A model generated the notes under the pieces. That model was not told the origin of the DNA. It worked only from the letters and a program-made list of their open reading frames with translations, and ran no database searches. The position numbers and the translations under genes are program-made. Of a stretch of 64,000 nucleotides of DNA, positions 45,001 through 60,677 are shown piece after piece (position 1 is the stretch's first letter; every line of letters begins with the position of its first letter). Source of the stretch: Medicago truncatula (Eukaryota > Streptophyta > Magnoliopsida > Fabales > Fabaceae); the NCBI RefSeq assembly GCF_003473485.1, contig NC_053045.1:46604494-46668493 (forward strand), given 5' to 3'.

Positions 45001-47512
45001 TTTGCTAGTTGATTGGCACAAATGACTTGAGATATATTAACGAACTCAGGTACCATTCTTTTGGCTTGCAGGTAGCAAGCATATTTGTTCCTACAATTGT
45101 AGCTCTGTCATTATTGACACTATTGTGTTGGTAAGGTTTTTTTGACTAGTTTTTGCATATTGATAAAATTTGATTTCTAATGCGTGATTGGAATGCTTAT
45201 CCCTACTTGTGTGTACATATTTTGTTTAAATTTTAGGTATACTGCTGGGGCTCTTGGAGCTTACCCCGATGAATGGCTGCCGAAAAATGGAAACCACTTT
45301 GTTTTTGCCCTTATGTTTTCTATATCTGTTGTCGTGATTGCATGCCCATGTGCACTTGGTTTGGCAACACCAACTGCTGTCATGGTGGCAACAGGTGTTG
45401 GGGCTAACAATGGTGTGTTAATTAAAGGAGGAGAATCCTTAGAAAGAGCTCAGATGGTGAAGTACGTTATATTTGATAAGACAGGAACTCTAACTCAGGG
45501 TAAAGCCACTGTCTCTGTTGCCAAGGTGTTTGCAGGAATGGACCGTGGAGAATTTCTTAAACTGGTGGCTTCTGCTGAGGTAACTCCCAATGATGGTTAC
45601 TCTCTGCTTCTCATTGTCTGTCTTTTGTATTGTCGCATACGCACAGTTTGAATCTAAATCCAGCTATAAAAGACATAGACCAATATTTTCTAAATTTCCT
45701 TCCACCTTTTTGACAATGAGCTCAACTTTCCTAATAATGTTTTGGCATTTTATTTTATTTTTACCTTGAAGATGATTCATTTTATTTTTCTAAATCAACC
45801 TTACATTTTTATGATGCCTATTAGAGGAATCAACTGTATTTTTGTCAATTATTTTTTAATATATTTTATTTAAATTCAGGCTAGCAGTGAACACCCGCTG
45901 GCAAAAGCGATATTACAATATGCACGCCATTTTCACTTCTTTGATGAGTCCTCTCTTACCAATGGATCCCAAAATGATGCCAATGAATTAAAATCAGGGT
46001 GGCTTTATGATGCCTCAGACTTCTCTGCTATTCCAGGAAGGGGTGTGCAGTGCATTATAGACGGACAGCGTGTTTTGGTAATTTTTTTTGGCCATTCTTG
46101 TATGATTGTCATTATCTTTAATGAATGGAACTAGCAGTGACCCGTGCAAAAACACGGGTCTTTTGAACAAAAAAGCGAAGGAATATGTTTTGTGGAGAGG
46201 GACACATGTCTCATTAGAGGAAGACTTTTCTTAGAGTTGATAAATGTGTTTTTTATTTGTCCAAACGATTGCTTATTTGAGGTAATATGTTCTGATCAGG
46301 TTGGTAATAGGAAGCTGCTGGTGGAAAGTGGCATAAGTATTTCTACTGAAGTGGAAAATTTTGTTGTAGAGCTTGAAGAAAGTGCCAAGACTGGGATCCT
46401 TGTAGCATGCAACGGAATATTGATTGGAGTCTTAGGGGTTGCAGACTCACTTAAGCGAGAAGCTTCTGTTGTTGTAGAGGGCCTCCAGAAAATGGGAATC
46501 ACGCCTGTAATGGTTACAGGCGATAACTGGAGAACAGCTCGAGCTGTTGCCAAGGAGGTTTGTATATATTTCTATAATATTTTATTTTTGGTTGGAAATA
46601 GTCTCGTGATAACTTTGAGTGCAGTCCAAGGCTATATACTTCTTAGTTTATGCTTTAACATTTGGGCTTTTACTAGTACCTTGAAAACCAACATCTTTTG
46701 CATGGAACATGGTACTGGTATAGTGTGTTGATTATAAAAAACAAAATTGAGCCGTGGATAGGGATAGTTTTATACTATGAATGAAAGAGAAGTATGATTA
46801 AAACCATAACTGGCCTCGTTTTCAAGCTGCCTGTTGATTTTCTTGTGCATAAAAGGCAATAGTAATGTTTGAAGTCAATGCTATGATTTTAAATTTATTA
46901 CTACAAATATTTTAATCTTCTCTCTGTTATAAATCACATCGAATATCTGTGAATTCTTCATGACAGTTATAACAAATTTTGGGCAGATATTGATGTTATG
47001 GTCAAACTTGGCTAAGAAAATGTGTTTTCTGACAGGTTGGCATTCAAGATGTTAGGGCAGAGGTTATGCCTGCAGGAAAGGCTGATGTGGTTCGTTCATT
47101 CCAAAAAGATGGTAGTATAGTTGCAATGGTGGGTGATGGTATAAATGATTCTCCTGCATTAGCTGCTGCAGATGTTGGTATGGCAATTGGAGCTGGGACA
47201 GATATTGCAATAGAAGCTGCTAATTATGTGTTGATGAGAGATAATTTGGAAGATGTAATCACAGCTATTGATCTTTCTAAGAAGACATTTTCTCGTATTC
47301 GATTGAATTATGTATTCGCCATGGCCTACAATATTATTGCCGTACCGGTTGCTGCCGGGGTTTTATTTCCTTCACTGGGAATCAAGCTTCCACCATGGGT
47401 TGCTGGTGCATGCATGGCTCTCTCATCTGTCAGTGTTGTATGTTCTTCTTTGCTTCTTAGAAGATATAGAAAACCAAGACTTACTACAATACTTGAGATA
47501 ATTGTAAATTAA
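42003..47512 (+). CDS. RAN1: Copper-transporting P1B-type ATPase, RAN1/HMA7-like (nine exons, 992 aa)
   Basis: This protein pumps Cu(I) into the endomembrane lumen; in Arabidopsis RAN1 supplies copper to ethylene receptors and is needed for their function. Exons are 42003-42269, 42376-42996, 43446-43875, 44053-44378, 45072-45130, 45237-45579, 45880-46077, 46300-46557 and 47036-47512, all GT-AG and in frame. Motifs: metal-binding GMTCAAC at 47-53 and 131-137; a third, cysteine-poor HMA-like domain; TGE at 487-489; the CPC membrane site at 604-606; phosphorylated D648 in DKTGTLT; the P1B-specific HP pair at 687-688; GDGIND at 867-872. Eight membrane helices are expected. The start [11 protein letters not shown] and overall length (about 1000 aa) match RAN1 rather than HMA5. 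Nothing is missing. Confidence 0.97.
46139..46160. other. Perfect GC-rich hairpin in RAN1 intron 7
   Basis: GACCCGTG (46139-46146) pairs exactly with CACGGGTC (46153-46160) around a CAAAAA loop. It stands out in an AT-rich 222-bp intron. AGTGACCCGTGC-type ends occur on some plant transposon remnants, so it may be an element end. Confidence 0.6.
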
Positions 47513-49635
47513 CTAGCAATAAAGAGTAGTAACTTACAAAGGGTGCAAATGAGTTGGACCCTTGTGATTCCAATTTTGTGCATTTTCCTTGAGCTCCTCT
47601 CACCTGCACTCATTGTTCAAATGTAATTGTAGCTGCCAATTTAATTGTAAATTTACTTGTAATTGCATAGCCCTCTACCTATCTCCATGAACAAACTGAC
47701 GGGTCCGTTCATGGCTTAAAATGAAGTTCTATGAGTCTATCTCATATGTGCGTTGGAAGCACAATGTTATTGACGCCTCAGGTTCTATCTTCCACGTTGA
47801 AACACGTTTGGATTTGGTTTGAGGCTAATTTCAAACACACTATAAGTCATGTGTAACAACCATAAAGTCTGACGAGAGGTGTAATGATAAGATGGGTGTT
47901 TGTAAAGGGTTTACTTCAGTGGGTTGGTGGTCGGAGTGTGAGACAACGGAATGTGAGACAACGTAGTTTTGAGACATAAGGGACAGGGTTTAAATCTTAC
48001 TCTGCACTAAGTCTTACAAATTTAGGTTAATTTTATCATTTTTCTTTCAAAAATAAATAAACATGTTTATGTTAACTTTTCATTCAAAATATTTTAGAGG
48101 TATGCTACATGCATAAACCATGTACAACAAGCAGTGCCAATAGTTCTGGGCAGATGCCACCGAGAGTTGAAAATGAAACCATCAAATGGTACTAAACCAA
48201 TACCATGAGCTTATTTGACATTCCTGAGTTGCCAGTAATATATGGACTTCTGTTTTGATTTTAACAGCAGTAGTAGAGCTACAAGGATTTCTATCACTTA
48301 ACTGTCATTTTTGTTGATTTTGATTCGAACAATAAGAAAGTAATGATTGATCTAGATTAGATTAACTTTACACTTAAAATGTATATTCAACAAGGAAATA
48401 AGGGTTTTGCCTTTGTGGGGTCGGTTCATTTTTAATTGAAAGGTGATTAACGTAGTTGTCAATGTTGCCAATTTTACATGTAAGCAATTCAACCGTTATC
48501 TCGTTGCATTGACAAGAGCTATTCATTTTCAAATATTACCGGTACAGCTCAATTTGCGAGTGTAGCGTAGAAGTTCCCCTTTACTTTTACCTATTTTTCC
48601 ATGCTGACCATAGTTTGGAAAAGTACATCTACACTTGGTTTTCATGATGTAAAGGTAAATATTCGTTAATTAATTATTAGTATTATTATTATGTAGGTTT
48701 TCATGGTTTGTTCTAAATGTTAGTTTACCAATCGAGATGTCTACTTGGGATGCCATGGCCTGCACTGTGTTCTTTGTGTTTGTATAAAACACACATGAAC
48801 ATAGTTTTCTTGAGGTAAATGACTTAAATTAAGTTTGTGTGACTCCAAGGATGTCCTCCAAGCTTCCAAACATGAACATACCTCAAATTTTTGTTCATAT
48901 TCCTCTATGTATGACCATGTCTAAACGTAAAGCTTAGCTAAGATTATAGTGTTTGTTTTTCTTAAGTCTAAGTAAAATATATTAAATTTTCGGAGTGCTT
49001 AACATGTACAGTACAAGGAGTGTAAGATTAAACCTCAAGAGTAGTTATAAATAGAGTTACAGACCAGTCACCAACAATAAAAAAACAACAAAACAACATA
49101 ACACTAGCTAGGACATAAAACAAGCTCCCTGGCCAAGATCCTAGTATTTAACTAAGCACTAATTTTTGAACCCACTGTATATAGCAAACTTTTCTTTTAT
49201 GAATTAACCACTAATTTTTATCTATAAATAAAATTTAATTTAAGCAAGAATAATTTTTTAAATTTATTGAATAGTTAATATGTATAATCTATAACATAGA
49301 CAAGATACATAAATTATTTAATAAATCTAAAAAAGAGAGTATTTTTTAGTGCATGAATATATTCAAACACAACCTTTTTAATTTGTTCTTAGCTCATGCA
49401 TGATGATGGTGATTGAACCCAACTTACAAATCTACGCGCTTAAATCCATTAAAGCATATATATGTTGAAGAGTTCAATGTCATATATCCTAGTTTAACTT
49501 CAAAGTACTTCTAATAACCTTGCTTCTTTATATGCAAACCAGTCCCTACACTCTGCATTGGTAATTAGTTGAAAGAGTCCATATACAACGTCATGGATGA
49601 TTTTAGGAAAATGTATGTTGGTAAGAAGACCAACC

Positions 49636-49682
49636 ACACGAATATAGGTTTTGTCAACAAAAAAAAACACATGAATATAGGT
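49636..49682 (+). mobile_element. Micro-insertion: TTTGTCAAC plus A9, 14-bp direct repeats
   Basis: ACACGAATATAGGT (49636-49649) and ACATGAATATAGGT (49669-49682) differ at one base. The insert is TTTGTCAAC, nine A and C. The tag resembles the TTTTTGTC(A)n end of the retroposon at 4470-4988. Confidence 0.55.
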
Positions 49683-49693
49683 AAATTGTTTAG

Positions 49694-49727
49694 AATCATC
49701 CTTTTTTTTTACTCAATAAATCATCCT
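49694..49727 (-). mobile_element. T-tract micro-insertion between 9-bp direct repeats
   Basis: AATCATCCT occurs at 49694-49702 and 49719-49727 around TTTTTTTTACTCAATA. It follows the previous insert by 11 bases. Confidence 0.45.
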
Positions 49728-50914
49728 ATGAAACCTATATAGCATTGCTCTTTATTGGTATTTTTGAAATGATAAATTATGAAAGAAAAATAAGTATTTT
49801 AAATAAATGACTTAATATGAGACCTAAGTGAATAGTGTGTTCCTTAAACCCCTAACACAAGGAACAACAAGGAGTCCAAAAAGTGATGTAACTAAATCAC
49901 ATTTTGTATTGTATCACTTATATTGAATGGACACACGTTACTTCCTCGAAGCAACCTTCTTTGGCATTAAGACTTGAATATATCTACTTTGATCAAAGAT
50001 AGCTCCCATTCCTCTAACTCTCTCGATCGCCCTATTACTTTTCTTTGTTATAAATCACTTTTTAAAATATCTAAATATAGTCATACACATGTTATAGACT
50101 AAAATAATACGATGAATTATCAACCAATTTTTTAGTTACATAATTTTTTTTTAAGTTTAATCTCATATATAGCGCAAAATTGCATACATACATTAAAATA
50201 ATGTTACTTGGTAGATTGAGAATAGACTAAGAAGTTGGAGGTTTGGGTTCAAACTCAGACAAATGAATAAATATTAATCTAATAACTAACTGTTAAATTT
50301 GTCATTCAAAATAAAGATAGAGATCTGAAAACATGAAGGAATATGAGAGACAAAAATTGAGATGATTTATTCTCCATCCTCGACCACTCCTTCTCTCCAC
50401 TCGCTTTCTCCCTTTTCTTTTCTCCTAAATATGGACGAAGCAAATACACTTTCAATCAATTATATGAAATTTTTACTCTAAAAATACACAAAAATGGTAT
50501 TGACATCCATCTCATCTAATGAGCATATAACTCCATATAACAGGTCGAAATATGAGCTGAAAATTATCTTTTGCACATATGTCATTATTATCCTACGGGA
50601 CAAAGTTGACATGTATTTTTGTTAGCCACATGGTACATAAATAAATATCGACGACAAAAACTAAAAATAGTCATTATGAAGGAAAAATGATTTTGCAAGA
50701 ACTAGAAGAGAAAATTATAATAGTTAAACGAACTAAAACTAAAAACATATTTTAAGTTTTTTTTTTTTAACTCTCATCCGTATCACATGGTGTGACATGT
50801 GAGGAGGCAAACAAAATATTTATGCATACATATAAACCAAGCTTCTGCTTTCTTGCTCTCAGAATAGGGCATTCTTAATTTGACATAAGAGTGATACCAC
50901 CACTTGTTGAAACC

Positions 50915-51418
50915 ATGAATGGTATTGCTACTACTACTGATGATCAGTGTATGCAATTCTATCATCATCATCATCAACAACCTTTCATGGATATTAGCAT
51001 GGAAGGATTCTCACATGCAACTATGGTTACAACAAGTCCCACCATGTCATCAAATGGTCACTTGACCCCAAAGAACAACACATTCAAACCAATCAGAAAA
51101 AGATCTAGAGCTTCAAAGAAAACTCCAATCACTCTTCTCAATGCCAATAGCACAAATTTCAGGGCTTTGGTTCAACAATTCACAGGTTGTCCTACCATAA
51201 AATCTGCCATGTCATTTGCAACACACAAGGGACCTATCACCTTGAATTTCCAACAACCTCATCATGTACCTGTGCCACAACCACATCAACTGGTTCCTAA
51301 GCAACAATTGATGCAAGAACAGCACCAAAGTCAAAGTAATTTTCTTCCAACTGGCTTGGAGGTCTCTGATTATGGTTTGCATATGAATAATGATTTGTCC
51401 AATGTTTTATATATGTGA
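50915..51418 (+). CDS. VQ-motif protein (single exon, 167 aa)
   Basis: VQ proteins are plant nuclear cofactors that bind WRKY factors and MAP kinases in defence and development. The signature FRALVQQFTG lies at residues 82-91. Upstream is a basic KPIRKRSRASKKTPITLL stretch typical of the JAV1/VQ22-VQ27 branch; assignment to that branch is tentative. The protein has a His-rich run near residue 17 (HHHHQQ) and a Gln/Pro/His-rich second half. The frame opens further upstream without an ATG, so the start is the ATG at 50915. There is no intron, as is usual for the family. The 3' flank has AATAAA-like signals near 51490. Confidence 0.93.
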   Translation: MNGIATTTDDQCMQFYHHHHQQPFMDISMEGFSHATMVTTSPTMSSNGHLTPKNNTFKPIRKRSRASKKTPITLLNANSTNFRALVQQFTGCPTIKSAMSFATHKGPITLNFQQPHHVPVPQPHQLVPKQQLMQEQHQSQSNFLPTGLEVSDYGLHMNNDLSNVLYM

Positions 51419-52921
51419 TGAAAATTTCTATAAAGGATTAATCAAGTATATGCAATAACTCCATAGAGTTGTATCATATAGCTATCTTAGGAAATAAAAT
51501 AAATTCTTCTCCATTTAAAGGCTGTATTGTATGAATCCAATTTTTAATCTTGTCCTTTTTCTACGGTGAGTACTACTTCACATATTACAACAATTTCTTA
51601 TTCTTGTTATTGACTCTTGTTCTTTTTGTTGTACTTGTATATGGTATACAGATTTGGTTATTTGTAATGTGACAGTGCTTCCATTCTATCTAATTTGTGT
51701 TAATTATGTTTCACTAGTTCATATATGATTATGTAATTAATATTATGAAAAAACATCGTTGACCTTGAGTTCTGAAGCCTAAATAATTAACTGGACTAGT
51801 TTTATTTGTCCACAAAATGCTGTTGAGTAATTACCCCTGAATAATAATGGACCGTAATAGTTTTCAATTTTCAGTTTTTTAGGAGTTCAATTTCAGAGTT
51901 TTTTACTATAGAGAATCTCGATTAATACATTGCAGAATTAGACGAAAATGTAAAACAGATCATATTTATTCTACTCTTGAAAAATAATTCATCTACGCCT
52001 AAAGAGTGTAGAAAAATTCATGATATTTCTTACATATCTAACTAATGATAACAAGGTAATGGAGTCTTGGTCAATTGATTACTTAGAGAGGAAGTTGCAT
52101 TGCAAGGTTGGATCGGAAGCTCGTTTTGGCTCTATACGCACATCATAAAATAATTTGGCTTATACCACAAGTCTATCCTTATCTTATCTCCATTACTTTT
52201 TAATTGAAAAAAATCATTTCTAAGTGTATTAATATTCAATGTCACGTGCAATATTGAAGGTATTATATTTATATAAAAGCATACATTCTAATGCTCCTTT
52301 GACAGCTGGGATATTCTTGACATGGATGTTTTTTGGTACAAACAGATTACACATGTATGATTTATATGCTCCAATTAATAATTTTGAAAGAACTTGTTTG
52401 AATGAGTTATCTTATTCAAAGTATAGTATAATTTTACTTCAAAGATAACTTATTTGCGAAGAGTAATTCAATTTGTTACTCAAAAAAAAAAAAAACGATT
52501 TGTTGTGTTACTTTCTATTTCAATTTCAACAGCAAACCTACTCAATTGAAACCATAACACAAAAATTCAGGTTCGAACTTAGATAAAGAAGATGATTCAT
52601 TATAAATGAGGAGATGAACTTTGCTCTCTGGTATATTCGTGAATAGAAATTTTAATAACAAAATGGCCAAAAACATAAATAGTAGACGAATTTGAGCAAA
52701 AAAAGAAATGCTATTCTACAATGTTATTGTTACATGAAATTTCATCCCATCCCTGAACACAAAACAGTGCCCATTCAAACACAAACAATGGGAGGAAAAA
52801 GCACTAATCCTCTGCTTATTTGTAACCAACTGTAGTTTGAGAAGATATTGATACCGTTGAACAAGAGCATAACCATTCTGGAGATGAAAATATGGATTAG
52901 CCCCGCATTCCAACAATATGA
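51419..52921. other. Intergenic DNA with the 3' UTR of lumazine synthase
   Basis: VQ 3' UTR at the left; lumazine synthase 3' UTR probably at 52700-52921. No other feature is seen. Confidence 0.4.
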
Positions 52922-58052
<5,131 letters not shown>

Positions 58053-58179
58053 TGATGATAGAACAGTGTACCTAGAATGAACGAAGGAACACAATGAATA
58101 TGTAATGTTGAATTAAAATAGTGGAAATGCTTAATCGATGTAATCAAAATTATTAGAAAAGAATAAGAAGATTTCTCAC

Positions 58180-59150
58180 CGGAAATGGAGATGCAACTGT
58201 TGAAGCGTTTGACTCTGATTGATTGAGATGAAGAAGAAGGACTGAACTGAAAAGGATTATATATAGTAGCCCCAAGGGAACTCCAATGGCAAGCTGCACG
58301 CACCATCAATTAACCAATGTATTTACAAATAAGTTGCGACGCCGAGTTTGATAACGCAAGCTTATGACCTAACTAAAGTTTAAGATATTGAAAGGTCTTT
58401 GATGTGTGCAAAAAAAATCAAGTTGTGGTGAAAGTTGAATCGACAATTTACGGGGTGAATCTTCCTCAAACAAAAAAAAAAACGTTATGAGTGAATCATC
58501 TTTTACCAATTTAATCGAATATAAACATGTATTAATTCTTACTTTTATTGGAAACTGAAAATAGTAAAAAATAAGTCATGTCGAAAGAAAGGAAAAAAAA
58601 ATTGAGATTAATGGTTAGACGAAATTTTTAGATGTTTGTTTTCTCCTCATATATTCGATTTAAAATCTTTTATTTATTACGATATTTTTTTAAAAAATTT
58701 ACAGAAACAGCCAATCCTAATATTTTATCAACAAAAGTTTTATTCTGTGCGATATAAAAAAAAAATTGAGAGGATCAAGAAAAGTTTTATTAATGATTTC
58801 TTTTTAAAGAAAAAAGTTTTTGTATTAGAGTTTTTTTTTTTAAGTAAGTTTTAGTATTAAAGATGTGAAGCACGTTTTTATTTTGACAAAAGATGCGTGC
58901 ATGTTGCAGAGGTTAAATCTTAACGATGAAATTTCCTTAAAAAAACCGATGAAAACTCCTTAAAAATTAGTAACCAAAAAAAAAACTCCTTAAAAATTAA
59001 ATAAATTTAAAAAAGGGCATGTGACGTGGTTTTTTGGACTAATTGAGGCATGGAACATTTTATTATTTTACAGGGCAAAAAGGCATGAACCATGATAGCT
59101 TAACTAACACAAGAAAATATTTGAATAGATACTTAAACAACAATGAATTG
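58180..59150. other. Lumazine synthase promoter and AT-rich intergenic DNA
   Basis: The 5' UTR and promoter are just upstream of 58180. Apart from the micro-insertion at 58952-58999 I see nothing. Confidence 0.4.
58952..58999 (+). mobile_element. Tail-only micro-insertion: GTAACC plus A6, 18-bp direct repeats
   Basis: AAAACTCCTTAAAAATTA is repeated perfectly at 58952-58969 and 58982-58999. The insert is exactly GTAACC and six A (58970-58981). It is the smallest and clearest member of this set. Confidence 0.8.
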
Positions 59151-59190
59151 ATCAATTGAAGCATAATGTTCATTTTTTATTGTTCAAAAC

Positions 59191-59235
59191 AAATTGAAGC
59201 ATAATTTTTTTTTTAGGGAAAAATTGAAGCATAAT
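59191..59235 (-). mobile_element. T-tract micro-insertion between 15-bp direct repeats
   Basis: AAATTGAAGCATAAT lies at 59191-59205 and 59221-59235 around TTTTTTTTTAGGGAA. A third near-copy of the repeat is at about 59154, so a local duplication also occurred. Confidence 0.55.
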
Positions 59236-59248
59236 GTTGAGTATAAAT

Positions 59249-59650
59249 GAGATAACATATACACCGACTCATTCATTGGTTGAACGCATTGAAATCGTAC
59301 CTTTTAACTTCTTCTTTTTTTAGCAAAGTAAAATTTAGTGCATTTCATTCATAAATAAAGAGTACATGGTAGATGGTACATCATTGAAAACATAGAGGCT
59401 AGGGTGAGATAAGGATGCTCTAGCAATACTATGAGCAACCTTATTAGCTTGCTTCTTAACAAACGACACTCAATAGTATACGTTCGGATATTATATTTGT
59501 TGGTGATTGTTGTTATAAGAGGTAACCCTGATAGGTTATGTTTGTGGTATCCTCCGTTTGATCATATCAAGAAAAACTTACCGTGTGGAAGATAACACAT
59601 ACACCAACTTGTTCCTTGGTTGAACACGTTGAAATCCAACTTTTTAACTT
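59249..59650. repeat. Two about 62-bp direct repeats flanking a LINE fragment
   Basis: The copy at 59249-59310 and the copy at 59589-59650 share GATAACAYATACACC, TTGGTTGAAC, TTGAAATC and TTTTAACTT at roughly 80% identity. They enclose the LINE tail at 59314-59470 and about 120 bp of other DNA. They are too long for a target duplication. Confidence 0.7.
59314..59470 (-). mobile_element. LINE C-terminal (RNase H-like, RVT_3) fragment
   Basis: The minus strand from 59470 reads FVKKQANKVAHSIARASLSH, then PSLYVFNDVPSTMYSLF and a stop at 59335-59337. This is the end of the RNase H-like domain of plant LINEs. It is followed by an A-rich tail (T-run at 59314-59321). It is open over about 45 codons without a break. 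Confidence 0.8.
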
Positions 59651-59750
59651 ATCAAGAGCACATGTATAAATATTATGTTTGGTATAAGAGTCTTTCTTTA
59701 GGAAATCGACGGGTTCTTCTTAGATTTATCTTGTTATTGTTACTTGACTA

Positions 59751-59994
59751 CTCCCTCTGTTTCACAATAACTGTTGTTTAAGATTTTGACACATGGATTA
59801 AGAAATAGAATTAAATAATTAATAGACATAACACTTTTACTAAATCACCCTTACTTTATTAGAGAAAGACACACTTAAAGTTACCTTGAAAATTGTGAGA
59901 GAAAAGTTGGAGTATTTATTGAGGTTAAAGTTGAAAAAATAAATTAAAGTTGAATTGAAAATGTAAAGTGACACTCATTATAAAACGTGGGGAG
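59751..59994. mobile_element. Stowaway MITE, 244 bp
   Basis: It starts CTCCCTCTGTTTCACAATAA after TA (59749-59750) and ends ATTATAAAACGTGGGGAG before TA (59995-59996). The ends are inverted, with mismatches. Size and TA target are typical. Confidence 0.85.
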
Positions 59995-60677
59995 TAATTT
60001 ATTTCATTCTTTGTTCTTTTTAACTGATTTTTATGGAAGTAGGGGTGAGGAAGCTAGAAAAATTTATTGGATAAAGTGGAGTAAGGTGTGTCTTGTCGGA
60101 GTAGACGTGGTTTAAGGGTGCATATAGCTTGAGGGCTAAATCATTTTTATGTTAGGTAAATAATGTTGGAAGTTGCATGTGGATTAAGGAGTTTGTAGTG
60201 TATGGTTTAAATGGCGAGTTGCGATATGGAGGGTGGTCAAGTGAAAGAAGGGGAGTAAGGCGTTGATGTGGTGGAACAATGTTATTTTGCATAAGAGGGG
60301 GTAGGATTGGAGGTTGGTAATCTGATTGACGAAAACTTAGTGAGCAATGAGGTTATTTCACTTTTTTGGTTTGATAAGTAGTTTATGGCAAGACTTTTAT
60401 GTGATAGATTTAAAAAACTTTTTGAGTTAGCCGAGAATCACTTTGTATCAGTTGAAAAGACATGTATATTTGGCTGCAGCGGGGAGGGTGTTGAGGGAAG
60501 GTCGAGTAGGAGGTTTCATGCTTATGAGGAAGATAATGTGGAATAATATTGTTCTTTGTTGTATAACATTTTTTGTAGGACAATGTGTCGGAAAAGTGGA
60601 ATTAGAAACTTGACTTCGACGAAAGATGCTCTGTCAAAGGAGTATATCATGCGTTGACTCGTATGAAGATTAGTGAT

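Larger units (their letters stand above)
47513..50914. other. 3.4-kb gene-free stretch between RAN1 and the VQ gene
   Basis: The RAN1 3' UTR occupies the first few hundred bases. I see two weak SINE-like segments (about 47905-48055 and 50195-50315, with pol III-like words but no target duplication) and two micro-insertions at 49636-49727. Otherwise there is only AT-rich DNA, and the VQ promoter at the right end. Confidence 0.5.

Noticed and set aside
46144..46731. Long plus-strand frame overlapping RAN1 intron 7 and exon 8
   Set aside because: Only the exon 8 part (46300-46557) is conserved; the rest is intron read-through.
50195..50315. SINE-like segment with GGTTCAAAC
   Set aside because: No target duplication and no clear box A or tail; kept only as a weak mention.
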